This document shows positions 53,924 through 62,856 of a DNA stretch of 64,000 nucleotides, piece after piece. The notes under the pieces are model-generated. The model did not search any database, was not told the DNA's origin, and was given only the letters and a program-made list of their open reading frames with translations. Positions within the stretch are counted from its first letter, which is position 1. Every line of letters starts with the position of its first letter. Made by a program: the position numbers and the translations under genes. Source of the stretch: Rivularia sp. MS3 (lineage in GTDB: Bacteria > Cyanobacteriota > Cyanobacteriia > Cyanobacteriales > Nostocaceae); NCBI GenBank assembly GCA_019192545.1, contig JAHCMI010000009.1, positions 96,227 to 160,226 of the forward strand, given 5' to 3'.

Positions 53924-54964
53924 ATGAACAACCACTATCAAAACTACAATCCTAGCGATGTCGGGCAAGTTAACGGTAATATCTTCGGCTTACCCTTTGA
54001 TTACTCCGCCGCAAATTTAATTATCATTCCCGTACCTTGGGAGGTAACTGTTTCTTATGGTGCGGGTACAGCTAACGCGCCGCAAAGAATTCTTGATGCT
54101 TCACCACAGTTAGATTTATTCGATTTTGATAATCCCGATGGATGGAAGCAGGGAATTTTTATGATGGAAATTCCTCAAGATACTTTGGATAAAAACAAGC
54201 ATTACCGACAGCAAGCAGCAACAATTATCAAACGATTAGAACAAGGTAAATCATTGAATGATGCACCAGATTTAACATCATTGCTTACGGAAATTAACCA
54301 AGCTTGTGAAAGTGTAAACAAGTGGTTATTTGATAAATGTCAGCAAGCAATTAACGATAATAAAAGCGTTGCAGTAATTGGTGGCGACCATAGTTCACCT
54401 TTAGGTTATATGCAGGCTTTAACAAATAATTATTCAAGCTATGGTATTTTACACATCGATGCTCATGCCGATTTACGTAATGCTTATGAAGGGTTTGAAT
54501 TTTCTCATGCTTCGATTATGTATAACGCGATGAAATTACCGCAAATATCTAAATTAGTTCAAGTTGGTTTGCGGGATATTTGTCAGGATGAAGTAGAAAC
54601 TATTAATCAATCTAACAATAGAATAGTTGCTTATTACGACCCGATTATTAAACAAAAACTTTATTCTGGAACTACTTGGATTGATTTATGTAAAGAGATA
54701 ATTAGTAATTTACCCGAATACGTTTATATTAGCTTTGATGCCGATGGTTTAGACCCCAAACTATGTTCAAATACTGGAACTCCGGTTCCTGGTGGTTTGG
54801 AATTAGAGCAAGCTTTTTGTTTGATTCGAGAAGTTGTAAACAGCGGTAGAAAAATTATTGGTTTTGACGTTTGTGAAGTTGGTGATGCCCAATGGGATGG
54901 TAATGTTGGTGCCAGAGTGGTTTTGAAATTGGCTTATTTGATGGATTTGTCTTTAAATAGATAA
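53924..54964 (+). CDS. Ureohydrolase (agmatinase/arginase family)
   Basis: A binuclear metal hydrolase of 346 residues that cleaves a guanidino compound to urea. The metal ligands sit in GGDHSS, HIDAHADLR and SFDADGLDP, all complete. The N-terminal insert (about 60-130) is longer than in small agmatinases. The family includes agmatinase, arginase and the cyanobacterial guanidine hydrolase; I see no Ni-chaperone genes beside it, which would suggest guanidinase, so I leave the substrate open. It is divergent from ndhF3. Confidence 0.85.
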   Translation: MNNHYQNYNPSDVGQVNGNIFGLPFDYSAANLIIIPVPWEVTVSYGAGTANAPQRILDASPQLDLFDFDNPDGWKQGIFMMEIPQDTLDKNKHYRQQAATIIKRLEQGKSLNDAPDLTSLLTEINQACESVNKWLFDKCQQAINDNKSVAVIGGDHSSPLGYMQALTNNYSSYGILHIDAHADLRNAYEGFEFSHASIMYNAMKLPQISKLVQVGLRDICQDEVETINQSNNRIVAYYDPIIKQKLYSGTTWIDLCKEIISNLPEYVYISFDADGLDPKLCSNTGTPVPGGLELEQAFCLIREVVNSGRKIIGFDVCEVGDAQWDGNVGARVVLKLAYLMDLSLNR

Positions 54965-55073
54965 TATTGTGATTAAATTTATTTTTTCCCAAATATATTT
55001 GGTTAATTAAAATAGTTATATCAATGTCTCACAATATCAAAAGCCGTTTATCTAAACTTTGGAAGTTAAGATT

Positions 55074-55679
55074 ATGATTGCACAAGCAGAAGAAAAAGAA
55101 TATTATACTCGGGAAGAATATCTTGAATTTGAGGTAAACTCAGAAGAACGCCATGAATACATTAATGGTGAGGTTATTTGTGTGGCTGGTGGAACCCCGA
55201 ATCATAGTCGAATTACTCTTGACTTTGGTAGTGCGCTTAATTTTGGACTTAAGCGTCAGCCTTATGATGTTTTTGTCACAGACCAAAGACTCTGGATTCC
55301 CAAAAAACGAATTTATACTTATCCTGATGTGATAGTAATTCAAGGTGAAGTGCAATTACAAGAGGGAAGAAAAGATACAATTGTTAATCCGTTAATGATT
55401 GTTGAGGTGTTATCAAAATCAACTAGAAGTTACGATAAGGATGAGAAGTTTTCAGCGTATCGTACAATTCCAACTTTCCAAGAATATATTTTAATTGACC
55501 AGTATAAAATTCAAGTTGAGCAATATTTTAAGACTGGTAAAAATAGCTGGAGTTTTTCTGAATATTATGATGCTAATGAAACTCTTTCTTTGAACTCTAT
55601 TGATTTTGAGATTAGTCTTGAAGATATTTATGATAGAGTCGAATTTGAAAATACAGAAACTGAAGTAAAAGAAAGTTAA
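55074..55679 (+). CDS. Uma2-family endonuclease-like protein (DUF820)
   Basis: A 201-residue protein with the Uma2/DUF820 PD-(D/E)xK-type core: YTREEYLEFE, HEYINGEVICVAGGT, the Asp in YTYPDVIVI, and VEVLSKSTRSYDKDEKFSAYRTIP. Such genes are present in tens of copies in filamentous cyanobacteria and their biological role is unknown; restriction or mobile-element functions have been suggested. ATG 55074 is used; TTG 55059 would add five residues. The convergent MtfA-like gene follows after 41 bp filled by a heptamer array. Confidence 0.88.
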   Translation: MIAQAEEKEYYTREEYLEFEVNSEERHEYINGEVICVAGGTPNHSRITLDFGSALNFGLKRQPYDVFVTDQRLWIPKKRIYTYPDVIVIQGEVQLQEGRKDTIVNPLMIVEVLSKSTRSYDKDEKFSAYRTIPTFQEYILIDQYKIQVEQYFKTGKNSWSFSEYYDANETLSLNSIDFEISLEDIYDRVEFENTETEVKES

Positions 55680-55688
55680 TTGTATTCA

Positions 55689-55723
55689 AACCTTTGACCT
55701 TAAACCTTTAACCTTTAACCTTA
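55689..55723. repeat. Heptamer array between convergent genes
   Basis: Five units, AACCTTT, GACCTTA, AACCTTT, AACCTTT and AACCTTA. The last three bases are the complement of the MtfA-like gene's stop codon. Confidence 0.75.
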
Positions 55724-56551
55724 TTTAATATCCCACTGTATTGGGTCTAATTGATAATAATTTCGCAATAATTGATAGAGTTCTGGATGTTTTTTCTGTA
55801 ACTGTTGGGGTTTCTCAAAAAAGGTTTCAGTCGCTACAGAGAAAAATTCAGCAGGGCGGGTTGCACCATAACTATACATTACAGTTTTTCTTCCTTGTTC
55901 CACATCGTTACACAATTGGTTGTATTCTTGTGTCATCACTTTTGACCAGTTAGAATAATCCGAATTTTTACGTAAAATTGGAACACCTTCAACTTTTCCC
56001 TCTTCTTGGTCTAATTGATGAGCAAATTCATGTAATATAATATTTTGCCCGTCTTTCCAATTAAAAGTATCTTGCTTTATATGCTGCCAAGATAATATTA
56101 ATTGGTCTTTACTCCAAGATTCTCCTAATCTAACAACCGGCTTTTCTTCAACTACATACTTACCGTTAACGGTTGTTTCTTTTGCAAAATAAGCTGTGGG
56201 ATAAATTAAAACAGAACGTAATTTAGGAAAGTATTTTCCTCGTTCGTTGAGCAAAAGCAAACAAGCGACGGCAGCAATAATTACTTTCATTTCTTCTGTT
56301 ACTTGTAATCCATTACAGCCGATAAACTGTTTTTCTGCTAAAAATACTTGAATATGTCCTTGTAGTCGTCGTCTTTCGGTGGGGATAAGGTGGGGATAAA
56401 TTGGGACGTTGTTTTCAATTATGGAATTCCACAATGGTGGGAATTGACGGTTTTTTATACGGTTTCTTTTTTGGTTGACTAAAGTGGGGCTGAGTAGGAT
56501 TGCGATCGCGATTATTGTGATTATGAGTAGAAATATGATTGCTGGGAGCAT
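55721..56551 (-). CDS. MtfA-like zinc-dependent peptidase
   Basis: A 276-residue membrane-anchored metallopeptidase. One N-terminal membrane helix (residues 2-22) is followed by the MtfA core. The zinc site is ILHEFAHQLD (HExxH), with a downstream Glu in RPAEFFSVATETFFE. E. coli MtfA cleaves and binds the Mlc repressor; cyanobacterial members have no defined substrate. Size is normal for the family. The stop codon coincides with the edge of a heptamer array. The gene upstream on the same strand is separated by 190 bp with a hairpin. Confidence 0.88.
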   Translation of the reverse strand: MLPAIIFLLIITIIAIAILLSPTLVNQKRNRIKNRQFPPLWNSIIENNVPIYPHLIPTERRRLQGHIQVFLAEKQFIGCNGLQVTEEMKVIIAAVACLLLLNERGKYFPKLRSVLIYPTAYFAKETTVNGKYVVEEKPVVRLGESWSKDQLILSWQHIKQDTFNWKDGQNIILHEFAHQLDQEEGKVEGVPILRKNSDYSNWSKVMTQEYNQLCNDVEQGRKTVMYSYGATRPAEFFSVATETFFEKPQQLQKKHPELYQLLRNYYQLDPIQWDIK

Positions 56552-56643
56552 TTTTGAAGACGGTAAAATTATATAAGGAGATATCTGTTTTTACCGTAGC
56601 TTATTGGAATAGGAGATGGAGTGATTTCGTGAGGAAAATGCCC

Positions 56644-56685
56644 GCAGGTTGTAAACCTGGGGCTACAATTGCAAAGCCCACCTGC
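56644..56685. repeat. Nested inverted repeat after the DUF262 gene
   Basis: GCAGGT and ACCTGC enclose GGGCT and AGCCC, a two-level hairpin typical of cyanobacterial repeats. It lies 56 bp past the stop of the DUF262 gene and may end its transcript. Confidence 0.5.
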
Positions 56686-56740
56686 TTGAGCGAATTAGTG
56701 CTTCACAAGTTTTGAATTTTGCGATTGTAGTCATTCAAAA

Positions 56741-58558
56741 TTATGGAGAAAAAACTTTTAGAGCAATATTTATAAGCATATTTTTATGATTTTCAATTTC
56801 CTGTTTTGTCCAAGCTTGCTTTAGTCCTATATTTCTTGTTAACTCAACAGATGATTTTTGAAAAAGTTCTTTTTTCGCCTCAAAAGGGCTATTACTGGCT
56901 ATGCTATTTTGTGCTGGGTCTAAAATAGTTAGATTCCCCAAGGTATTGATCAAAGGTTCTAAACTCTCGTCTTTGCTATCTGCTTTTTGTGGATATATAT
57001 GTTCAATTGAAGTTCCGGCAAAGTCATAAATTCGGCTTTTGTCTATACATGATGGAGTTCCCTTAGCTTCAGATTGATACCATTGACAATAATATTCTAT
57101 AGTCATCAAAAAATATTTAAGAGGTTTATTGCTTCCTCCAGATACCTTATACTCCAAAGTTCCTAGAGCATTTTTGAATACTACATCTGATGCCTTCTCC
57201 TTAACTAATTTTTGTAACTTTTTCCTCAAGCTAGATAAATCATATGAAATTGGATTATTACGAATAGCAAAAGATTCTTCTTGATAAATTTTTTTTAATG
57301 ATGTAGCGTGCTGATTACATATTATTTTGTATCTAAAAAATACTTTTTCTACCATCTGTACTATTGCTGAAAATTTTTTATGGTCAAGCTGTGAAGCAGC
57401 TAAAAATAGTGGTATTGATAAAGTATGATCGAGTTCTTTCAAAAGAATACTTAAACGGGTTATATCCCAATTTGTTATTGGCTGTTTCACTTCATGTAAC
57501 CACTGTCCCTCTTTTAATTGTCTACATTTGAATATATCCTCACGTATATTCTTCACTGTTTGATATACTTGTTTTGATTCAGAATGTGTAAACTCTCCCA
57601 TTTTATGCTTTTTATGTTCTGGTAAAAAACCATCAAGTAATACATCAAATAATTCATCTTGTTTAGCTCTTTTACCCTTGTACGACTCATAAATCCAGTT
57701 TAAATAATTTGCTGTATTTGATGGAGAATCAGCAAGTATATCATCCCAAAAGCGTTCACAACTATCTTGATAATCTCCAAAACCTTCAAGAATCTCTAAA
57801 TTTTTTGCTTTCAATAAATCGCCAACTGTTAAATTTGTCCCTCTATCATTAATAACTTGAAATAATCTAAATGCATCTTCTTTACTATCAGTTACCATAT
57901 ATAGAATTGTAAAGTCATTATCTATAATATTTTGTATAATTTCAATATCGTCCATTTTCTCTTCTAATTTAGACGAACTGATTATATCTCGTACTGCTTT
58001 TAAAAGCATTTCATAGGCTCTATTAATTTTTTTGTGCGAATCTCTTTCAGGAGATGGATTTTTCTCACGAATAAGTTCTTTGTAGAAAGGATGATCTACT
58101 CTTGATAGTTTCATAACTTCTATAGAATTTACCTTTCGCTGAACTTCTTGCTTAAATTCTATGAATCTTTCAGATAGTGCTTTTATACGTCCCTCTAATA
58201 TAAATTCATTATCTGCATCTCCTAAATTTTTAGCTTCTTCAAGCAATTCTTTATATATTTTTATTAAACAAGACATTAATAGCGTAAATGTTGAAATTCT
58301 TTGTTGTCCATCAATAATTTCGTATTCGTTTTGATTTACGGCTCCCGCAACAGCGTATCTTACACAAAGAACACCTCCGAAAAAATGATTAACTGGTGTA
58401 TGTGACTTTCTTCTCTCAAAGCAATTGTTCAAATCTTTGATAAAATCTTCAACAGATTCTGCTTCCCATGCATAAGCTCTCTGGTATTTAGGGATAAAGA
58501 ACATCGGTCTATACTCGAAAATTTTCCCTACGGAAGTGTATGCAGGTTCTAATTTCAT
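56741..58558 (-). CDS. DUF262/DUF1524 (GmrSD-like) nuclease
   Basis: A 605-residue protein with a ParB/Srx-like DUF262 domain at the N-terminus (IPKYQRAYAWE and EIIDGQQRISTF, nucleotide-binding and hydrolysing) and a DUF1524 HNH nuclease at the C-terminus (IEHIYPQ, LGNLTILDPAQNS). The long central region is helical. This is the fused form of the type IV restriction enzyme GmrSD, which cuts modified phage DNA; whether this one needs modified DNA is unknown. It stands next to a toxin-antitoxin pair and 9 kb from the Zorya-like operon, hinting at a dispersed defence area. Confidence 0.88.
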   Translation of the reverse strand: MKLEPAYTSVGKIFEYRPMFFIPKYQRAYAWEAESVEDFIKDLNNCFERRKSHTPVNHFFGGVLCVRYAVAGAVNQNEYEIIDGQQRISTFTLLMSCLIKIYKELLEEAKNLGDADNEFILEGRIKALSERFIEFKQEVQRKVNSIEVMKLSRVDHPFYKELIREKNPSPERDSHKKINRAYEMLLKAVRDIISSSKLEEKMDDIEIIQNIIDNDFTILYMVTDSKEDAFRLFQVINDRGTNLTVGDLLKAKNLEILEGFGDYQDSCERFWDDILADSPSNTANYLNWIYESYKGKRAKQDELFDVLLDGFLPEHKKHKMGEFTHSESKQVYQTVKNIREDIFKCRQLKEGQWLHEVKQPITNWDITRLSILLKELDHTLSIPLFLAASQLDHKKFSAIVQMVEKVFFRYKIICNQHATSLKKIYQEESFAIRNNPISYDLSSLRKKLQKLVKEKASDVVFKNALGTLEYKVSGGSNKPLKYFLMTIEYYCQWYQSEAKGTPSCIDKSRIYDFAGTSIEHIYPQKADSKDESLEPLINTLGNLTILDPAQNSIASNSPFEAKKELFQKSSVELTRNIGLKQAWTKQEIENHKNMLINIALKVFSP

Positions 58559-58707
58559 ATAATTTACACCTAAATCAAAAGTTTTTAGTAGTTTACACTA
58601 ATAGTCACTCAATATAAACTGATACTAATCAGTGTTAGTAAAATATGATATAGCAAGTTTAAAAACGAGAACTTGGAAATGACTTCAAGCGATTTACTTA
58701 CTGCAAT

Positions 58708-58998
58708 TTAAGAAAACAAAGCTTCAACATCTCTCGACTGATGTAAAACTCTAACAACTTCCACACCATCAGTAATTTTTAAGTAATATATAATGTAGAG
58801 TTTAATAGGAAAGCTTTTCAAACCTTGGAGTAAATTATCTCTTGTTTTACCAATGTCAGGAAACTGAGCCAGCATCGGAAAACGATTGAGAATTTGAGCA
58901 ATTTGTTTATCGGCTACAAGTTGATTCTGTTGCGCTATATAAACCCAAATATCTTCCAAATCTTGTTCGGCTTTGTAAGACAGTTTATAACTATTCAT
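58708..58998 (-). CDS. RelE/ParE-family toxin
   Basis: A 96-residue toxin-like protein of the ParE/RelE fold: YKLSYKAEQDLEDIWVYIAQQN at the start, a central FPMLAQFPDIGKTRDNLLQGLKSFP, and VVRVLHQSRDVEALF at the end are the family landmarks. ParE toxins poison DNA gyrase, RelE toxins cut mRNA at the ribosome; the sequence fits ParE better. ATG 58998 lies five bases after the antitoxin stop; a TTG at 59007 would overlap it. It is co-transcribed with the antitoxin gene upstream. Confidence 0.88.
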   Translation of the reverse strand: MNSYKLSYKAEQDLEDIWVYIAQQNQLVADKQIAQILNRFPMLAQFPDIGKTRDNLLQGLKSFPIKLYIIYYLKITDGVEVVRVLHQSRDVEALFS

Positions 58999-59003
58999 TT
59001 TTA

Positions 59004-59345
59004 TCAATCCTGCCCTAACTTACGCTTTCCCCGCTCTTTAATATTTTCTAATAAGTTAGGTAAAGACTCATCATCATACTCTGTATATTCACCATTCTTT
59101 AATTGCTCTGCTCCAGCTGTAATATCCCGCTTCAAACTCTCCAACTTCAACTGTCGCAATTCTTCCTCTACACGCTCAAGCTTATCTATCATTTCCTGAA
59201 ACGCACTCGCATCTTGAACCACAACTTCCGCTCTACCATTCACAGTCAAAACCAAAGGTGATTTAGTAGCCTTAATCCGCTCTATGAATTGCTTAACATT
59301 TCGCTTAAAATCCGTCAGTGAATGAATATTATCTAAATTAATCAT
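59004..59345 (-). CDS. Phd/YefM-like antitoxin
   Basis: A 113-residue protein. The N-terminal half (MINLDNIHSLTDFKRNVKQFIERIKATKSPLVLTVNGRAEVVVQDA) is the Phd/YefM DNA-binding fold, and the C-terminal half is a charged helical tail that should wrap the toxin. It comes first in the toxin-antitoxin operon, as usual, and would autorepress its promoter to the right of 59345. A matching palindrome in the promoter was not found. Confidence 0.88.
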   Translation of the reverse strand: MINLDNIHSLTDFKRNVKQFIERIKATKSPLVLTVNGRAEVVVQDASAFQEMIDKLERVEEELRQLKLESLKRDITAGAEQLKNGEYTEYDDESLPNLLENIKERGKRKLGQD

Positions 59346-59576
59346 ATTACCGAATAAATAACTTAATTAGATATTTAATAAAATCCTTATTTAATAATAA
59401 AACATTACCATCTCTCTTAATCTCTTACCTCAGCGCCCTCCGCGTCTCTGCGGTTTTTATTTTTTACTTCCTGTTTTAAGATTACCTATAACAATTCTTC
59501 CCCCTCTCCTCCCTCCAAAACGTCCCCAAACTACCGTAAAATAACCTTCATACCGCATCTACCTAACCGTGTTCCC

Positions 59577-61088
59577 ATGCTTTGCGACTACCTCGTACAA
59601 ATCCTGACCGCTCGCGTATACGAAGTTGCTCAAGAAACTCCTTTAGAAATTGCGCCATTACTCTCCAAGCGTTTAAATAATAACCTTTTGCTCAAGCGCG
59701 AAGATATGCAATCGGTGTTCTCTTTTAAACTTAGAGGTGCTTACAACAAAATGGCGAACCTGACACCGGAAATGCTCGAACAAGGTGTAATTGCTGCTTC
59801 TGCGGGAAATCACGCTCAAGGTGTGGCTTTGGCTGCTTCTAAGTTGGGAACTCAGGCTATTATTGTCATGCCGAAAACTACTCCCCAACTGAAAGTAGAT
59901 GCTGTCAAGGCGCGGGGTGGTGAGGTGATTTTACACGGTGATAATTATGATGATGCTTGTGGATACGCTCGTGAATTGGCAACACAAAAGAATTTAACTT
60001 TTATTCATCCTTTTGATGACCCCCATGTAATAGCGGGACAAGGTACCATTGGCATGGAAATTTTACGCCAATACCAAAAGCCGATTCATGCAATTTTTGT
60101 GGCGATTGGTGGCGGTGGTTTGATTGCGGGGATTGCTGCTTATGTGAAGCGGTTACGTCCGGAAATCAAAATTATTGGGGTTGAGCCGATTGATGCCGAT
60201 GCAATGTATCAATCTTTGCAGCTTGGACAAAGGGTACGGTTGTCTCAAGTAGGATTATTTGCTGATGGTGTGGCGGTGCGACAAGTTGGAGAAGAAACAT
60301 TCAAGCTTTGCCAGCACTATGTTGATGATATTATTCGGGTGACTACTGACGATACCTGTGCGGCAATTAAAGATGTGTTTCAGGATACGCGCTCTATAGT
60401 TGAACCTGCGGGGGGTTTGGCGATTGCCGGAGCCAAAGCTTATGTGGAGCGAGAAGGCATTGAAGGTGAAACTTTAGTGGCGATCGCCTGCGGCGCTAAT
60501 ATGAATTTTGACCGGTTGCGATTTGTTGCCGAGCGTGCAGAATTTGGGGAGCGCCGGGAAGCTATTTTCGCGGTGACAATTCCAGAAAAGCCGGGAAGTC
60601 TGCATAAATTTTGTGAATGTATCGGTAAACGTAATTTGACAGAGTTTAATTATCGGATTGCTTCACAGAAGGAAGCACAAATTTTTGTGGGCGTACAAAT
60701 TCAAAATCGTGCTGATGGGGTAAAAATAGCTAAAACTATTGCGGATAATGGTTTCCCCATCATGGATTTAACCGACGACGAATTAACGAAAATGCATTTG
60801 CGCCACATGGTGGGCGGGCGATCGCCATTAGCGCACAATGAGTTATTATACCGGTTTGAATTCCCCGAACGTCCCGGTGCATTAATGCAGTTTGTAGGTT
60901 CGATGAGTCCGAATTGGAATATCAGTTTATTTCACTATCGTAATAACGGTTCAGATTACGGCAGAATAGTTGTAGGAATGCAGGTTCCACCGGAAGAAAT
61001 GCAAGAATGGCAGGCATTTTTAGATACTTTAGGTTATCAATATTGGGATGAAAATAAGAATCCTGCTTACAAATTGTTTTTGGGATAA
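59577..61088 (+). CDS. ilvA: Threonine ammonia-lyase, biosynthetic
   Basis: Deaminates threonine to 2-oxobutanoate, the first step of isoleucine synthesis. The 503-residue form has a PLP catalytic domain (about 15-325; Lys51 in FSFKLRGAYNK, the phosphate-binding GGGGLIAG) and two C-terminal ACT-like regulatory domains (AIFAVTIPEKPGSL... and LYRFEFPERPGAL...), so isoleucine feedback inhibition is expected. Stop codon followed after one base by a heptamer array. Confidence 0.94.
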   Translation: MLCDYLVQILTARVYEVAQETPLEIAPLLSKRLNNNLLLKREDMQSVFSFKLRGAYNKMANLTPEMLEQGVIAASAGNHAQGVALAASKLGTQAIIVMPKTTPQLKVDAVKARGGEVILHGDNYDDACGYARELATQKNLTFIHPFDDPHVIAGQGTIGMEILRQYQKPIHAIFVAIGGGGLIAGIAAYVKRLRPEIKIIGVEPIDADAMYQSLQLGQRVRLSQVGLFADGVAVRQVGEETFKLCQHYVDDIIRVTTDDTCAAIKDVFQDTRSIVEPAGGLAIAGAKAYVEREGIEGETLVAIACGANMNFDRLRFVAERAEFGERREAIFAVTIPEKPGSLHKFCECIGKRNLTEFNYRIASQKEAQIFVGVQIQNRADGVKIAKTIADNGFPIMDLTDDELTKMHLRHMVGGRSPLAHNELLYRFEFPERPGALMQFVGSMSPNWNISLFHYRNNGSDYGRIVVGMQVPPEEMQEWQAFLDTLGYQYWDENKNPAYKLFLG

Positions 61089-61089
61089 T

Positions 61090-61131
61090 GGTAATTGGGG
61101 ATTGGGCATAGGGCATAGGTCATAGGGCATC
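61090..61131. repeat. Heptamer array after ilvA
   Basis: Six units, GGTAATT, GGGGATT, GGGCATA, GGGCATA, GGTCATA and GGGCATC, begin two bases after the ilvA stop codon. Confidence 0.75.
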
Positions 61132-61146
61132 GTAAGATATACCGTA

Positions 61147-61212
61147 GGGTGTGTTACGGCACGAGATATTTAATTAAAATATCGTCCAATTTGAAAATGC
61201 CGTAACGCACCA
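61147..61212. mobile_element. 66-bp MITE-like palindromic element
   Basis: GGGTGTGTTACGGCA and TGCCGTAACGCACCA form 15-bp terminal arms with 13 matches. This is the GTGCGTTACGGC-type repeat common in cyanobacteria. It abuts the truncated ORF at 61213-61272. Confidence 0.7.
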
Positions 61213-61272
61213 TTATGTATTAAGAAAATCATTAATTATTTGCTCTGCCACCCCATCATCTAATGTTCTCAT
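61213..61272 (-). pseudogene. Truncated ORF after the glycosyltransferase
   Basis: The ATG overlaps the glycosyltransferase stop (TAATG). It encodes only 19 residues (MRTLDDGVAEQIINDFLNT), which look coding-like, before a stop touching the repeat element at 61147-61212. Translational coupling suggests that a second gene of the operon was cut off here by repeat insertion or deletion. Confidence 0.4.
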
Positions 61273-62423
61273 TAAACCCGAGAAATAGCAGATTCAAGAA
61301 TCGGTTTCATGGCTGACACGCTATATTTTTCAACGCATCTTTCTCGTGCTTTTCTACCTTTATCTTGAGCAGATTCTAAATTATCAAATATGATTTTAAT
61401 CTGTTCGGCAATATCGTCAGGGGAATCTGGCTCAACCAAATAACCAGTATCGCCTAAAATTTCTGGAATATCTCCTACTTTTGTTGATAATATTGGTTTT
61501 GCCATTGCCATTCCATCTGTTAACTTAAGAGGAAATTGAGCTAAAGTTGTGTAATTTTTTCTTTGAGGTACCACAACAACATCGGCAGCAGCTAAAACTT
61601 TTGGCATGGTTTCTACAGGAAATTTTGATAATTTAATAATCCTATTTCCCCACTTGTCAATTAGCCTTTTGTCGTAATCATCGTAAGGATTGCTACCGAC
61701 AATTACTAACTTTAAATCTGGTTGATTTAACTTATCTAAAGCTATTAATACATCTTCTACACCTTTATGAGGTCTAGGTGCCCCAGGAAACATTAAAACT
61801 TTATATTCCGAAAGACCATAGCGTTCTTTACTAGCTATATGATTATATTTATCCGGATTAAATAAATCTGTATCTTTACCATTCGGTAGATAAATACCAC
61901 CGAATCTTTGCTGCAAAAACTGAGTATCTACGGTGACTAAATCCGCCATTAAAACTAATTTTTCCATCCATTGCACGTACAGTGGATGGTCGGGAAATTT
62001 CAAGGCTCCATTTTGTTTAAAAATATCTCGATATAATTGCTTTAAACTAGGACGATATTTAAATTCATAACCACCATGCCAGCTTAATTCCCAATCATCG
62101 ATATCTAAAAATAAAGGACGTTTGCTACTAATTTTTTTCAGCAATCCTATACCAAAACTTCTAGGTTTTGGTTTACATACATAAATAATATCTCCATCCA
62201 GCTTTTGTAATAGCTCTTTCGCCGACGATAAAAAACCAGGGTAGTTTTTACCGGGAATGGAAACAATACTGATTCGGGAAGGTGGTGTAGTAATAATTTC
62301 CTTACCGTAAATAAAGCCAACAATTTCTACTGTATGGTTAAGGCTTTTTAATACTTGAGCTAATAAAAAAGCCCGGAGAGTTCCGCCTTCTGATAAGTCG
62401 CTAACAACTAATGAAATTTTCAC
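61272..62423 (-). CDS. Glycosyltransferase family 4 protein
   Basis: A 383-residue GT-B-fold enzyme. The N-terminal domain has SDLSEGGTLRAFLLAQVL, and the C-terminal domain has the donor-site sequence VLMFPGAPRPHKGVEDVL plus GMAMAKPILSTKVGDIPEIL with the EX7E-type Glu region. It is retaining, nucleotide-sugar dependent, and probably acts in polysaccharide or lipid glycosylation on the cytoplasmic face. Donor and acceptor are unknown. Its stop overlaps the start of a truncated downstream ORF. Confidence 0.88.
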   Translation of the reverse strand: MKISLVVSDLSEGGTLRAFLLAQVLKSLNHTVEIVGFIYGKEIITTPPSRISIVSIPGKNYPGFLSSAKELLQKLDGDIIYVCKPKPRSFGIGLLKKISSKRPLFLDIDDWELSWHGGYEFKYRPSLKQLYRDIFKQNGALKFPDHPLYVQWMEKLVLMADLVTVDTQFLQQRFGGIYLPNGKDTDLFNPDKYNHIASKERYGLSEYKVLMFPGAPRPHKGVEDVLIALDKLNQPDLKLVIVGSNPYDDYDKRLIDKWGNRIIKLSKFPVETMPKVLAAADVVVVPQRKNYTTLAQFPLKLTDGMAMAKPILSTKVGDIPEILGDTGYLVEPDSPDDIAEQIKIIFDNLESAQDKGRKARERCVEKYSVSAMKPILESAISRV

Positions 62424-62856
62424 AGTAAATTATCAATATGTTAAATCTAAAAATATGTCAAACAATCAAATAAGAATAGCAAGTCGGTAAATATAGTAGA
62501 ATTTTTATTATAAACAAAGTCGAAAATATTTGTCGGTGATTTTATATTGGTGTTCAAACATTATGACTCATCCCTACAAAGGGATGCTAGAAAAATAGTG
62601 AAAAAAGGGAACAGGGAATAGGGAACAGGGAATAGGTAATAAAAAATAGTATTTATTTTTAAAATCGATTAATGAAGCTAATTTTTAGCGCACAGTAAGG
62701 GTTTCAAGTTTTCAATTTATATTTTTAACATACTATGTGCTGAAGAACCAAAATTATTAACTAAATTCGAGGTTTTCCAGAAAAAATTAAATATAACATT
62801 GTTTATATTCGGTTGATTTCATCTATTAAGTAAACGAACTTTAGGAGAACCCGAAA
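62424..62856. other. Intergenic region before the aldo/keto reductase gene
   Basis: It holds a heptamer array at 62607-62641 (GGGAACA, GGGAATA, GGGAACA, GGGAATA, GGTAATA). No gene is seen. The right end carries the ribosome site AGGAG of the next gene. Confidence 0.5.
62607..62641. repeat. GGGAACA/GGGAATA heptamer array
   Basis: Five 7-bp units alternate GGGAACA and GGGAATA. Unlike most arrays in this window it does not adjoin a stop codon. Confidence 0.75.

Noticed and set aside
59440..59460. Terminator CCGC-GTCTCT-GCGG-TTTTT before ilvA
   Set aside because: The stem is only four base pairs; too weak to call.
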